Shown here piece after piece: positions 1 to 10,200 of a DNA stretch of 64,000 nucleotides (the stretch's first letter is position 1; each line of letters starts with the position of its first letter). A model generated the notes under the pieces. The model was given only the letters and a program-made list of their open reading frames with translations. It was not told the origin of the DNA and searched no databases. The position numbers were made by a program, and so were the translations under genes. The DNA comes from Salinivibrio kushneri (GTDB lineage: Bacteria; Pseudomonadota; Gammaproteobacteria; Enterobacterales; Vibrionaceae). Location: the NCBI RefSeq assembly GCF_027286325.1, contig NZ_CP114588.1, positions 1,116,001-1,180,000 of the forward strand. Direction: 5' to 3'.

Positions 1-333
1 GTGCTATTTGGTATTATCAACGTGGTGGGTTGCGGTTACGGATGGTGGATGATTGCGCGTAAAAACCAAGCAGGGCAAAGCCAGTTGGTGGAGGCGGAAT
101 CGCGCCAGTGGCAAATGGACACCTTATTAAGTCTGGCGGTCACCTTGGGCTTTCTAGGTGCTTGGTTAGTGGCGCATTCACCTTGGTCGGATTATGCGGT
201 TTATGCAGATCCTATGATGATGGTGTTGATGTCGTTCTACTTCATCAAAGTGCCATTTGTCATGGTGCGTAACGCGTTAAAAGAGCTCGCGCCTGTTACA
301 GTAAAGTGGTATCGCACCCGCTCAATGGCGTAA
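1..333 (+). CDS. Cation diffusion facilitator (CDF) family transporter, C-terminal part (5' truncated by window)
   Basis: The reading frame is open from the first base, so the gene starts outside the window. The visible 110 residues hold an amphipathic first stretch, the sequence ESRQWQMDTLLSLAV, and two hydrophobic segments ending in YADPMMMVLMSFYF. An acidic/basic loop followed by W..D at the start of a membrane helix, and a second helix opening with ADP, are typical of the last transmembrane helices of CDF-type cation efflux proteins. The cytoplasmic dimerisation domain usual in this family seems very short or absent: only about 25 residues follow the last helix. Metal specificity cannot be read from this part. 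A terminator-like hairpin lies 70 bases downstream. Confidence 0.6.
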   Translation: MLFGIINVVGCGYGWWMIARKNQAGQSQLVEAESRQWQMDTLLSLAVTLGFLGAWLVAHSPWSDYAVYADPMMMVLMSFYFIKVPFVMVRNALKELAPVTVKWYRTRSMA

Positions 334-400
334 TCGGAACATGACGCAATACGGACCTACCCAAACGATCCTATACCCGTGCAGGGGTCGATAGATACTG

Positions 401-425
401 AGGCGGCGTTTAGCCGCCTTATTTA
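401..425 (+). terminator. Rho-independent terminator after the CDF gene
   Basis: Perfect stem AGGCGGC / GCCGCCT around a GTTTA-like loop, followed by TATTTAT. It lies 70 bases after the stop of the CDF-type gene on the same strand. Confidence 0.7.
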
Positions 426-681
426 TGTCACCTTATGCACTATAACTTTTTAGATTGGCTTTCATATCAACCTAGATACTGTGAACGATTTCAACGTAGT
501 GTGACGGTATACATTTTGTTCTTTATGCTCGCCTGTTGAGGTGTAGACAGCAGAACGTCGCGACGGCGCTTACACTGAAAAGTAACCATAGCGCTGGCTC
601 GCGATTCGTCCTCCGCTCATCATCTTTTTGAATCTTTTGGTTTTATTTGCGACGTTAGCCAGTATTATTTTCTGGACGTGA
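426..681. other. Intergenic stretch without recognisable gene
   Basis: No frame on either strand gives a recognisable protein, and no RNA gene is evident. Since the stretch is followed directly by an S66 peptidase fragment, it may be decayed coding sequence, but nothing in it proves this. Confidence 0.4.
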
Positions 682-876
682 CCGATTAGTTCAACCTATG
701 ACGTTCTTGAAGAAATACTCGATGGGAAACCGCTCGCTGTGGTTGATGGTTTTGACAGTTGCCATACGCATCCGATGTTAACCATACCTTTGGGGGCTCA
801 AGCCTGTATTGATTTTGATGCCCAGACGGTCTCACTCACGCAACCTTGGTTGGCGGGTGAGCACGCAGGGCAATGA
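682..876 (+). pseudogene. C-terminal remnant of a peptidase S66 (LD-carboxypeptidase / MccF-like) protein
   Basis: One frame is open from just after a TGA at 679 to a TGA at 874-876 and encodes about 64 residues without a start codon. It contains LAVVDGFDSCHTHPMLTIP followed by LGAQACIDFDAQTVSL. This matches the end of S66 serine peptidases, where a short strand leads into G-H-T (the catalytic His), then PLG, an A.(L/I)D strand and a final strand. In this copy the Gly of GHT is replaced by Cys. The N-terminal domain with the nucleophile Ser is missing, so the fragment cannot be an active peptidase. It converges on the oxidoreductase gene and probably records an old deletion. Confidence 0.6.
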
Positions 877-883
877 GCTTGGA

Positions 884-1522
884 TTAGTAAGCCACACCGA
901 TACGTTGGCGACGGTGGGCGCCACTTTCCAGTTCGTCGATCATCGCGATAGCATAGTCAGCAACGCTGATTTTGCTGTCACCATGGTCATCGGTAAGCAA
1001 GGTATCCGCGCCAACGCGATAGCGGCCTATTTTGTCACCCGGGAAAATCTCTGCGGCAGGGCTGACGAACGTCCAATCTAGGGTATGGGCGTGCCCACGG
1101 AATACCTTCAAAGCGTCGCCTTGAGCGAGCGCTTCTGCTTTATAAGCGTCAGGGAAGTCGGGCAGGCTGACCAGCTCGACTCCCGGTGAAACTTCTAGTG
1201 AGCCAGCACCGCCGACCCAGAGTAAACGTTTGACGTTAGCGGCGGGTAACTCGTCAATTAAGCGCTTAGCGCTGTTTGCCACCATCTCATGGTTGCCTGC
1301 AGCGCGCCCGCCCACGGCGGCAATGACTGCATCAGCGTCAGCTACGGCCTGTTGTACAGAGTGATGGTTATTCAGCAAGTCGAATTGACGCACCTCGACA
1401 TCGTCGCGGGTCACTTTTTCTGGCTGACGGACAAGAGCGATAACCTCATGCCCACGATGACGCGCTTCTTCGACGATTTGGCTACCGATCCAACCTGTTG
1501 CACCAATAATTGCGATTTTCAT
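884..1522 (-). CDS. NAD(P)H-binding oxidoreductase (atypical SDR, YwnB/NmrA-like)
   Basis: About 212 residues. The start at 1522 is preferred over the longer frame because AGGAAG stands just upstream and the protein then opens directly with MKIAIIGATGWIGSQI, a Rossmann glycine motif (GATGxxG). Further marks are ALVRQPEKV after strand 2 and VIAAVGG in the cofactor site. Family members bind NAD(P)H and act as reductases or redox sensors; the substrate is unknown here. The gene is divergent from a LysR regulator, with a palindrome between them, so it is probably that regulator's target. Confidence 0.8.
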   Translation of the reverse strand: MKIAIIGATGWIGSQIVEEARHRGHEVIALVRQPEKVTRDDVEVRQFDLLNNHHSVQQAVADADAVIAAVGGRAAGNHEMVANSAKRLIDELPAANVKRLLWVGGAGSLEVSPGVELVSLPDFPDAYKAEALAQGDALKVFRGHAHTLDWTFVSPAAEIFPGDKIGRYRVGADTLLTDDHGDSKISVADYAIAMIDELESGAHRRQRIGVAY

Positions 1523-1599
1523 ATTGTCTTCCTCATGCTGTGATTGCTTGGATGGATGTAGCTTATTAGCTTTCATTTATTGGATAAACAATCATAATG

Positions 1600-1614
1600 G
1601 ATACAGTTTGTATC
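1600..1614. promoter_or_regulatory. Candidate LysR operator between the oxidoreductase and LysR genes
   Basis: GATACA-GTT-TGTATC is a perfect inverted repeat with a T-N11-A core, the layout bound by LysR proteins. It lies 15 bases before the LysR start and in the promoter region of the divergent oxidoreductase, so one bound dimer could control both. Confidence 0.55.
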
Positions 1615-1629
1615 AATTAAAGAGACAAT

Positions 1630-2547
1630 ATGGATAGGCTTACGGCAATACGTAGTTTTGTAGAAGTGGCCAATTGCAAAAGCTTTACGCGGGCGGCCGA
1701 ACAACTCGGGCTAACGCGTTTGCAGGTTTCAAGGCATGTGCAAGAAGTCGAGCAATGGCTTTCGCAGCGTCTGTTGCATCGGACAACGCGTAAAGTCAGC
1801 TTAACGTATGCCGGTGAGCAAGCCTATGGTCATTGCCAGCGTATTTTGGACGAAGCGGCGGCGTTAACGTTGACGACTGGACGATTACACGGCGCCTTAA
1901 CCGGTCGTATTCGAGTCGCTGCGCCAATCGGGTTAGCACAAGGGATCCTTGTTGCGCCAGTAACGCAATTTACCGATGCGCATCCAGAGGTCGTGATTGA
2001 AGTGATTGCCTCCGACCAATTTACGCCCTTAGTGGATGAGCGGGTCGATATTGCATTACGCTTCACACCTCAGCCGGATGAGCATTTAATTGCCCGCAAA
2101 CTCATGGCCATCGATTCTATCGTGTGTGCGTCACCGGCATATATAGCCCACGCGTCGCAGCCTAATCACCCGAGCGATCTGATTGATCACCCGTGCTTAA
2201 TTCATGTCAGCGGTGATCATTGGCAGTTTATTAAAGACAGTCGCCGAGAAGAGATAAGAGTGAGTGGGCCGATTCACGCCAACGACTTAGGCACCTTGGT
2301 CAATGCGGCGCGAATGGGAAAAGGGATTGTCCGTGTGCCATGTGATTTAGCCAATCCCTATGTGGAGCAAGGGGAATTAATACCTTTGCTGACCGATTAT
2401 CGCTTACCGCCCAGTGCACTGTGGGCGGTCTATTTATCGCGTAGTTATCAACAGCCTGTCGTGCGCCACTTTATCGATCACTTGGCAAGCTGTTGGCAGC
2501 ATGATATCCAAGCTCCCATTGGTGGGTTAGATGCAGCGCATCAGTAA
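1630..2547 (+). CDS. LysR-family transcriptional regulator
   Basis: 305 residues, the normal length of the family. The N-terminal winged helix-turn-helix is clear ([19 protein letters not shown], then [20 protein letters not shown] and [12 protein letters not shown]). The second half is the periplasmic-binding-protein-like effector domain ([17 protein letters not shown]). The protein resembles the CrgA/DhaR-like group often found next to quinone or aldehyde oxidoreductases. It is divergently transcribed from the NAD(P)H-binding oxidoreductase. The 3' end overlaps, on the opposite strand, the remnant of an ABC-F ATPase gene. Confidence 0.88.
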   Translation: MDRLTAIRSFVEVANCKSFTRAAEQLGLTRLQVSRHVQEVEQWLSQRLLHRTTRKVSLTYAGEQAYGHCQRILDEAAALTLTTGRLHGALTGRIRVAAPIGLAQGILVAPVTQFTDAHPEVVIEVIASDQFTPLVDERVDIALRFTPQPDEHLIARKLMAIDSIVCASPAYIAHASQPNHPSDLIDHPCLIHVSGDHWQFIKDSRREEIRVSGPIHANDLGTLVNAARMGKGIVRVPCDLANPYVEQGELIPLLTDYRLPPSALWAVYLSRSYQQPVVRHFIDHLASCWQHDIQAPIGGLDAAHQ

Positions 2548-2752
2548 AGGCATCGTCATGGCTGACCAATATATAGGCACCTTGATAATGATTAAGCGCA
2601 TCGACCAGTGCGTGTTTGGCTGAGATGTCGAGATGATTGTCCGGCTCATCCAACAGTAATAGTGGCTGGGCGTGCTGGTGGGCTACCGCTAACATCGCCA
2701 CTTTCATCTTTTCGCCACCGCTTAAAAGGCGTGGCTTTCTATCAGCAGTGGC
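2471..2752 (-). pseudogene. C-terminal remnant of an ABC-F family ATPase, cut at the left edge of the DISARM island
   Basis: On the minus strand the frame reads [19 protein letters not shown], then [13 protein letters not shown] and [15 protein letters not shown]. These are the ABC signature (LSGGE), Walker B with the Asn-His-Leu-Asp signature of ABC-F duplicated ATPases, and the switch His. The first ABC domain, the linker and the Walker A of the second domain are all missing. Homology starts at about 2752 and the upstream frame (2753-2836) does not look like the family. The break is 135 bases before the first DISARM gene, so the island probably replaced or interrupted this gene. It ends opposite the end of the LysR gene. 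Confidence 0.75.
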
Positions 2753-2839
2753 TAATAAAACATACAATAACAATGACTTATGTTCCTGAGGTTTAGTTTT
2801 TTCTGTGAGAGATTTGCTGTATATTCGGCGCTTCATCCA

Positions 2840-2845
2840 TATAAT
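2840..2845 (+). promoter_or_regulatory. Possible -10 element ahead of the DISARM locus
   Basis: TATAAT occurs 42 bases before the GTG start of the cytosine methyltransferase. The best upstream match to a -35 (TTGCTG, 2814-2819) is 20 bases away, which is long, so this is only a candidate. Confidence 0.3.
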
Positions 2846-2886
2846 GGTAAGCTATTAGTAGGGTTGAATTTAGTTTTGGTGATAAA

Positions 2887-3930
2887 GTGGAAATCGTAGG
2901 TGTTGACCTATTTTGTGGTGCTGGTGGCCTGACCCATGGCCTACAAAAGGCAGGAATTGATGTAAAAGCTGGGTTTGATATAGAGGTGAACTGTAAATTT
3001 CCGTATGAGTATAACAACAGTGCTGAGTTTGTTCTAAAAAGTGTAGTGGATGTCACAGCTGAAGATATTAAGTCAAGATTTGACGATAGTGCGTATTCGT
3101 TACTTGCTGGCTGTGCACCTTGTCAACCTTTCTCGAAGTACACTCAGGCGAAGCTTAACGCTCAAGATGAGAGGTGGGGCTTACTTTATCATTTCGCTCG
3201 CTTAGTTAAAGAATCTCAACCTGACCTTATTACAATGGAAAATGTCTCTGATTTGAATAAGCATAAAGTCTACGCTGACTTCAAAGAAGACCTAAAATCA
3301 GAAGGCTACTTTGTTGATGAGAGAGTTGTTTTCTGTCCGGAATATGGGATGGCACAAACTAGAAGTAGACTCGTTTTGTTGGCTTCCCGTCTGGGAAAAA
3401 TTGAATTAATAAAACCAACTCACGATAAAAGTAAATATACAACAGTCAAAGATGTTATAGGTCATCTTCCTAGAATTAAGGCGGGTAGTGTTAGCCAGCA
3501 TGATCCGTTGCACCGCTCAAGTGGCTTGTCTGAGTTGAATTTGAAGCGCATAAAAGCCTCAAAACCGGGAGGTACGTGGCGAGATTGGCCTGATGAGCTG
3601 CGAGCTAAATGCCATACTAAAGCTAGTGGAAAAAGCTATGCTAGCGTTTATGGTCGTATGACATGGGATGAGCCGAGTCCAACTATCACTACTCAGTGCT
3701 TTGGCTTTGGGAATGGTCGTTTTGGACACCCAACCCAAGATAGAGCAATTTCATTGAGGGAAGCTGCAATTTTACAGTCGTTTCCTGATGATTATGAGTT
3801 TGTCGAGCCAGGAGGTGTATATGCGATGAAAAACCTTGGTAAAATGATCGGAAACGCAGTACCTGTGCGCCTTGGTGAAATAGTCGGTACTTCTCTAGTG
3901 AATCATATCACCCAGCAACCCAATCAGTAG
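2887..3930 (+). CDS. drmMII: DNA (cytosine-5-)-methyltransferase, DISARM-associated (DrmMII-like)
   Basis: 347 residues starting with GTG. It has the ordered motifs of m5C methyltransferases: motif I VDLFCGAGGLTHGL near the N-terminus (SAM binding), motif IV GCAPCQPFS with the catalytic Cys, motif VI ENVSD, motif VIII QTRSRLVLLA, a variable target-recognition region, motif IX REAAILQSFP and motif X GNAVP. In class 2 DISARM an m5C methylase marks host DNA so that the system spares it. Here it stands first in an otherwise class 1 gene set, 161 bases ahead of drmD on the same strand, so it may have its own transcript. It could also be a free-standing methylase that landed beside DISARM. Confidence 0.85.
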   Translation: MEIVGVDLFCGAGGLTHGLQKAGIDVKAGFDIEVNCKFPYEYNNSAEFVLKSVVDVTAEDIKSRFDDSAYSLLAGCAPCQPFSKYTQAKLNAQDERWGLLYHFARLVKESQPDLITMENVSDLNKHKVYADFKEDLKSEGYFVDERVVFCPEYGMAQTRSRLVLLASRLGKIELIKPTHDKSKYTTVKDVIGHLPRIKAGSVSQHDPLHRSSGLSELNLKRIKASKPGGTWRDWPDELRAKCHTKASGKSYASVYGRMTWDEPSPTITTQCFGFGNGRFGHPTQDRAISLREAAILQSFPDDYEFVEPGGVYAMKNLGKMIGNAVPVRLGEIVGTSLVNHITQQPNQ

Positions 3931-4091
3931 TTTTTACTTTAAGGCTAGATAGTGTAGAGTTTTATGTGTCAGAATGAAAAAAATACAGCTAACCTATTGG
4001 TGTGATGCACTTCAGTGTTTAAGAAATTCCGCATAGCCGAGTATTCAATGCTAAAGTCGTGGGCTGTCTTTCCTATCAGCAATAAGCAGCT

Positions 4092-7000
4092 ATGACACAA
4101 ACCATCGAATACTCAGTCACTCCAGAACCAGGTCAACTGGTTGAAGTCAGAAAGCGACAATGGATTGTCGCTGACGTGAACACCTCACAACTCTCAACCT
4201 CATTTCATAAAAAGCAAAATTATGTAACGTTATCCTCTATTGATGAAGATGGCTTAGGCGAAGAGCTTGAAGTGATCTGGGAGATTGAGCCTGGCGCTCA
4301 CATTATCGAAAAATCAGGCTTGCCAGAAATCACGGGTTTTGACGACGCAAGCAAGCTGGATGCATTTCTAGATGCTGTACGTTGGGGGGCTGCTACAAAT
4401 GCTGATAGAGGTTTTTTACAATCCCCATTTCGTAGTGGCGTAAGTATTGAGAACTTCCAACTTGATCCTCTAGTGAGAGCTATCAATATGGCTCGCGTTA
4501 ATCTACTTATTTCTGATGATGTTGGTTTAGGTAAAACCATTGAAGCCGGCTTAGTCATTCAGGAGATGCTAATCCGTCATCGCGCACGAACGGTGCTCAT
4601 CATTTGCCCGGCCTCTTTGCAATTGAAATGGCAAGATGAAATGCAAGAAAAGTTCGGTTTGGAGTTCAAAGTTGTAAATACCGAGTATGTGAAACAACTT
4701 CGCCGCGAGCGAGGGATTCACGCAAACCCTTGGACTTCGTTTCCTCGACTTATTGCTTCGCAAGACTGGATCAAAAGTGGTGAAGGTTTAAGACTACTCC
4801 GAGAAATTATGCCTGCAAAAGCAGAGTACCCTCGTAAGTTTGATATGTTGGTCATTGATGAAGCGCATAATGTCGCTCCTTCTGGTTCAGCCAATTACGC
4901 AGTTGCAAGTCAGCGCACAAAAATTATTCGAGAAATCTCACCACACTTTCAGCACAAGTTGTTTTTAACGGCGACACCCCACAATGGCTACACAGAGTCA
5001 TTTACATCGCTGTTAGAAATCCTTGATGACCAGCGTTTCTCTCGCAATATCTTACCGAACGAGAAACAACTCCAGAAAGTCATGATTAGGCGTTTGAAAA
5101 CCGATCTTGTCGATGAAAATGGAGAGGCTCTTTATCCGAAGAGAAAGTTGCAAGCTTTGGAGGTTAATTTCACTGAGCTCGAGCGCAGCATGCATAAAAA
5201 GCTTGATCAGTATGCGCAAAGTCGTGAGTTATCAAACGCTGATGCAAAAAATGCTATGGCAACAAAGTTTGTTAACGGTTTACTTAAGAAAAGACTCTTC
5301 TCTTCACCAGCGTCTTTTGCATCAACGCTAGAAAAACATATCAACACTCTAAACAAGGCATCTGAGTCAACACAAACGACAGCTATTGAAGAGCGTATCC
5401 TTCGCAAAGCGATGCTTAAAGCTGACGAAGATTATGCAAATGATCAAGATTTTGAGATGGCGCAAGAAGAAGCGATCGAGGAGGCAAGTCGTCGAACGGT
5501 ACCACCGAGTCAGCAAGAGCGGATCTTAATAAATGAATTGAGGAGTTGGGCTCAAGTAGCACAACACCAATCAGATTCAAAAGCTGAAGCTATTTGTGGC
5601 TGGATAAACCGGAACTTAAAAGATGGTAAAAAGTGGAATAACCAGCGCGTAATTCTATTCACGGAGTATCGGACTACCCAACAATGGGTGGAAAAAATTC
5701 TTACTGAGAAAGGGTTGGCTGGTAAACGCTTGGCTATCATCAATGGCGGTATGGATCATGAAGAGCGTGAGGATGTTAAGGCTGCTTTTCAAACCCATCC
5801 AGAGCAGTCTGACGTCAGAATCCTACTAGCTACAGATGCAGCTTCCGAAGGTATTGATTTACAGAATCATTGTAATTGTCTAATACACTTAGAAATTCCA
5901 TACAATCCAAATGTAATGGAACAGCGGAATGGTCGTATCGACCGACACGGCCAAAAAGCAAAGGAAATTCTAATTTGGCACCCTGTTGATGCTGGATCAG
6001 CAACCGATAGTGACACTATTGGTGGTCATAAAGATGACATCATCAGAGCGCTTATCAAGCTAGAGTCGATGCGTGAAGATATGGGGAGTGTAAACCCGGT
6101 CATCGCTCCTCAAATGGCGGGATTAATTGAAGGTCGAGCCTCTGAGCTTAATACACTACAAGCTGAAGCCAAAATGGCTAAAGCGAGAAAGGCGGTTAGA
6201 GCCGAGCGAGACTTACAAGAAAAGATAAAACGTTTACACCAGCAACTTATCTCGACTCAAGACGATTTTCACCTAACACCTAAACATGTATTAGCTGCCG
6301 TTCAGACAGCCTTGGAAGTTGCTCAGAAACCGCCACTAAAACCAACAACTATCTCAAATGCACCTGAGGGATGTGTGTTCATAATGCCTGAGTTTACAGG
6401 CTCTTGGGCGCCTTGTAACAAAGGTTTACGCCATCCTTTTACTAAACAAATTAGACCAATAACATTTGATCATAATGTAGCTAAAGGGAGAGATGATGTA
6501 GTGCTGGTGCACTTGAATCATCGTTTAGTGCAAATGTGTTTGCGGCTATTACGAAGCAAAGTTTGGGAGAAAGACGATAAGCTCCATCGAGTCACAGTAA
6601 GGAGTGTCCCTTCTACAGAACTGCAAAGTGTGGTTGCGATTATTGCATCAAGGTTAGTTGTAGTTGGTGGGATTCATAACCGCCTACACGAAGAAATTAC
6701 CTATGCTGGTGGTTATCTCAAAGACAGTGGATATAGTCGAGAGCGAGGTGTGAATCAAATAAACACATGGCTTGAGCTATCAACACCAGCATATGTCTCT
6801 CAGCAAACGAAAGATGCGTTAAAAACCAGGTTTACGAATCAAGCCCAATCGATTCATCAGTCTTTAGAAGCAAGATCAAAAGAGCGCCTTACCAATTTGA
6901 AAAGTACTCTAGATCGCCTCAAACAGAAAGAGATAGACGATATTACTACCGTGCTTGATGAGTTAGATCACTCAATTGGTGAACAGTTATCACTCGAAGG

Positions 7001-7214
7001 TGTTCTTCACGAACAGTTGAGCTTATTTGGAGAAGATGAGAGGACTGAAGTGAGAAAAGACAGAGCTGCAATTGAAGCAAGGCAGCAGCGAATCGAGTCG
7101 GACAAAAAAGCAGAGACCGAAGCAATCGAGAAACGCTACGCAAACTACACCGACCGTACATTCCCCGTAGCAGTAATTTTCCTGGTACCAGATAACCTAT
7201 GTGAGGCGAACTGA
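4092..7214 (+). CDS. drmD: DISARM SNF2-like helicase DrmD
   Basis: 1040 residues. The SNF2/superfamily 2 helicase core is complete. Motif I is DDVGLGKTIEAGL (about residues 142-154), motif II is the DEAH box in VIDEAHNVAP (256-259), motif III is LTATPHNG, motif V is ATDAASEGIDL (about 577-588), and motif VI is QRNGRIDRHGQ (about 610-620). The C-terminal third is rich in charged, coiled-coil-like sequence. DrmD is the class-defining helicase of class 1 DISARM and is thought to act on incoming phage DNA with the DrmA-DrmB core. Its TGA shares a base with the ATG of drmMI, which points to translational coupling. Confidence 0.88.
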   Translation: MTQTIEYSVTPEPGQLVEVRKRQWIVADVNTSQLSTSFHKKQNYVTLSSIDEDGLGEELEVIWEIEPGAHIIEKSGLPEITGFDDASKLDAFLDAVRWGAATNADRGFLQSPFRSGVSIENFQLDPLVRAINMARVNLLISDDVGLGKTIEAGLVIQEMLIRHRARTVLIICPASLQLKWQDEMQEKFGLEFKVVNTEYVKQLRRERGIHANPWTSFPRLIASQDWIKSGEGLRLLREIMPAKAEYPRKFDMLVIDEAHNVAPSGSANYAVASQRTKIIREISPHFQHKLFLTATPHNGYTESFTSLLEILDDQRFSRNILPNEKQLQKVMIRRLKTDLVDENGEALYPKRKLQALEVNFTELERSMHKKLDQYAQSRELSNADAKNAMATKFVNGLLKKRLFSSPASFASTLEKHINTLNKASESTQTTAIEERILRKAMLKADEDYANDQDFEMAQEEAIEEASRRTVPPSQQERILINELRSWAQVAQHQSDSKAEAICGWINRNLKDGKKWNNQRVILFTEYRTTQQWVEKILTEKGLAGKRLAIINGGMDHEEREDVKAAFQTHPEQSDVRILLATDAASEGIDLQNHCNCLIHLEIPYNPNVMEQRNGRIDRHGQKAKEILIWHPVDAGSATDSDTIGGHKDDIIRALIKLESMREDMGSVNPVIAPQMAGLIEGRASELNTLQAEAKMAKARKAVRAERDLQEKIKRLHQQLISTQDDFHLTPKHVLAAVQTALEVAQKPPLKPTTISNAPEGCVFIMPEFTGSWAPCNKGLRHPFTKQIRPITFDHNVAKGRDDVVLVHLNHRLVQMCLRLLRSKVWEKDDKLHRVTVRSVPSTELQSVVAIIASRLVVVGGIHNRLHEEITYAGGYLKDSGYSRERGVNQINTWLELSTPAYVSQQTKDALKTRFTNQAQSIHQSLEARSKERLTNLKSTLDRLKQKEIDDITTVLDELDHSIGEQLSLEGVLHEQLSLFGEDERTEVRKDRAAIEARQQRIESDKKAETEAIEKRYANYTDRTFPVAVIFLVPDNLCEAN

Positions 7215-10200
7215 TGGCATTTTCCACAAATCAACATGCTGACTGGCTGTCACTCATTGAAGTATCAGGCCCGTTTCTGGCTGAGCCTATTCTAAACCAA
7301 GCATTTCCACAGGGACTTGAAAAACTAGACTCAGTAAAGAGGAGACAGTTTCGTCAAACCTACGATGAATGGCGAGAAGTCATTGATAGTGATGCACCAG
7401 AAGATCTAAAAATCAAAGACAAGATTCATCAGCAATGGACCAACTGGGTTTTAAAATTTGGATTGGAGCTAGACGAGGATGAAGATGGGGATGTACTAAA
7501 AGATCAATCTAAGATGCATGCCTCCATTGAAGTTACTATTCCGGAACATCAAGTAACGATAAAGCCTGAATATGCAGTTGTTGCCAGTGATGAAACTAAG
7601 CCTTATATGTTGATACAAACCTATCCGGCAGGTACAGCTTTAAGTGAAGTATTAACTGGGGATAGTTGGTCTACAACGCTAGCGGAACGAATGGCGCACC
7701 TCTGTAGAGGTGTTGGAACTCGACTAGGGCTGATCACAAATGGAGAACAATGGATGTTCATTGATGCTCCTGCTGGGGGAATAACAACCTATGCCAGCTG
7801 GTATGCTCGTCTATGGGGACTTGAACCTATAACGTTAAAAGCATTCTATAGCCTGTTTAACATAGGGGTTGTATTTAACGGCTTTGATGAAGCTAAAACT
7901 CTCCCAGAGTTAATTGATGAATCATTGCAGCATCAAGATGATGTCACTCAAACACTTGGTGTTCAAGTAAGTCGAGCGGTTGAAGTGCTTATTCAGTCGA
8001 TTGACCGTATTAATCATGATCACAATGGAGAGCTATTGGAAGGCGTTGAGCCTGAAGAGTTATACGAGGCTGGATTAACATTAATGATGCGCTTGGTATT
8101 TTTACTTTGTGCGGAAGAACGTGGCCTGTTGCTCTTAGGTGATCAAGCTTATGAAGCTAATTATGCAATATCGACACTGCGAGCTAAGTTAAGAGAAGAT
8201 GCGAGTCTACATGGTGATGAAGTGCTCTCTTATCGTAAAAATGCATGGGCGCGTTTACTCGCTATTTTCCGATCTGTTTATTCTGGTGTTGAACATGAAA
8301 ATATGCGAATGCCCGCATTGGGCGGCTCGCTTTTTGATCCCGATAGGTTCCCTTTCTTAGAAGGCAGGAAAAAAGGTAGTAGCTGGCTAGAGGATGAAGC
8401 AAAACCTCTGCCGATTGATAATCGAACTGTCTTATTGTTCCTTGATGCTATTCAACTGTATCAAGGTAGAACACTGTCTTATCGAGCGCTAGACGTAGAA
8501 CAAATTGGTTATGTCTATGAAGGTCTATTAGAGCAGACAGTAAAACGAGCTCCTGATGTTACTTTGGAGTTATCTGGTAGCAAAAGCTGCAAAAAGCCTT
8601 GGGCCCAGTTAGGAGAGTTGGCTTCTGCATCTCTTGATGGTTTGCCTGCACTGAAGAAACTTCTTAAAGAACGTACGGGAAGTTCTCCATCTCGAATCAC
8701 GAATGATTTGAATAAAGAAGTAACCGACGCAGATGTCGATAAGCTTCTGGTCGCTTGCTATAACGACATGGAACTTTGTCAGCGCATTAAGCCTTATTAC
8801 CATTTTCTAAGGTTTGATGCTTGGGGCAACCCTTTGCTCTACCCTAAAAACGCTTTCATGCTCACAACCGGTACTGATAGGCGAGAAACAGGTTCTCACT
8901 ATACGCCTAAATCGCTAACCGAATCCATAGTGACCGAAACACTTGAGCCCGTTGTATACACTGGGCCTGCTGAAGGTAAATCTCGCGAAGAGTGGCAGCT
9001 TAAGTCACCAGAAGAACTATTTGAACTAAAAATTTGTGACCCAGCAATGGGCTCTGGTGCATTTCTTGTTCAAGTGTGTCGATGGCTGGCTGAACGAGTG
9101 TGTGAATCATGGTTATTAGCCGAGCAAACAGGTGTTTTTGTCACAGTGAAGGGAGCAACGACTCACGATGAAACTATGGAGTTGTTGCCTATTGATGCTG
9201 AGGAGCGTTTGATTGTTGCAAAGCGATTAATCTCAGAACGTTGCTTGTATGGTGTTGATATTAATCCGCTAGCCGTTGAGCTAGCAAAGCTATCAATTTG
9301 GCTTGTCACTTTATCGAAGGATCGTCCATTTGGCTATTTAGATCATAATCTAAAGTCAGGGGACAGTTTGCTTGGTATACATAATCTAGATCAGCTATGT
9401 TTCTTAAGCTTAAATCTGTCACAAACTAAAAAATCACAGTTGGTAGAGCTACCTATTGCAGAGCAAGTAAAAAAGCGGGTAACAGATGCTGCAGAACTGA
9501 GAAAACAAATTGCAGTTCATGATATAAATAGAGTGTCTGATATAGCGGAAATGAAACTTACGGCTGATCGAGTTAAAGAAGCAATAGCGTTTCCAAAGTT
9601 AGTAGCAGATGCCTTGGTCGGTATGACATTAAAGTCTGGTGGAAAGTTAGCTGACACTTCTGTTCTTGCAGCTTTGTTACCGCAATCCATAGCTGGTGAT
9701 TTAGAGTGTACTCATGACTTGAAGTCTGCAGCTTTAGATGGATTGTCTGCTGACCTAACAGACAGGAAGAAAGCAAGAACGGCCTTTCATTGGTGTTTAG
9801 AGTTCCCGGAAGTATTTAGTTCAAAAAAATGTGGTTTTGATGCGATTGTTGGTAATCCCCCTTTTATCGGAGGTAAAAAAATATCGAGTAATTTTGGAGA
9901 AAGTTACAGAAGTTACCTTGTATCGGACTATTCAAAAGGAAAGAAAGGGACTGCTGACTTCGTTGTATACTTCTTTTTGCAAAGCTTTAGGCTTTTATCG
10001 AAAGGTTCCAGTATGGGGCTAATAGCCTCAAAAACTATCGCAGAAGGGGAAACAAGAAAACTAGGGCTAGAAAGTATTTTGAATCAAGGCGGTACTATTT
10101 ACTCTGCTTCTCCATCCATAGTTTGGCCTGGTAAAGCGACTGTATTTGTATCAAAGATATTTATCACAAATGGCTCTTGGAAAGGGATTAAATTAATTAA

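Noticed and set aside
809..1081. 90-residue plus-strand frame
   Set aside because: It overlaps the end of the NAD(P)H-binding oxidoreductase on the other strand and has no family resemblance; the S66 fragment is in a different frame.
2608..2796. 62-residue plus-strand frame opposite the ABC-F remnant
   Set aside because: It is the antisense of recognisable ABC-F sequence and shows no features of its own.
3974..4036. 20-residue frame (MKKIQLTYWCDALQC...) between the cytosine methylase and drmD
   Set aside because: No ribosome site and too short to judge; noted only because the gap is otherwise empty.
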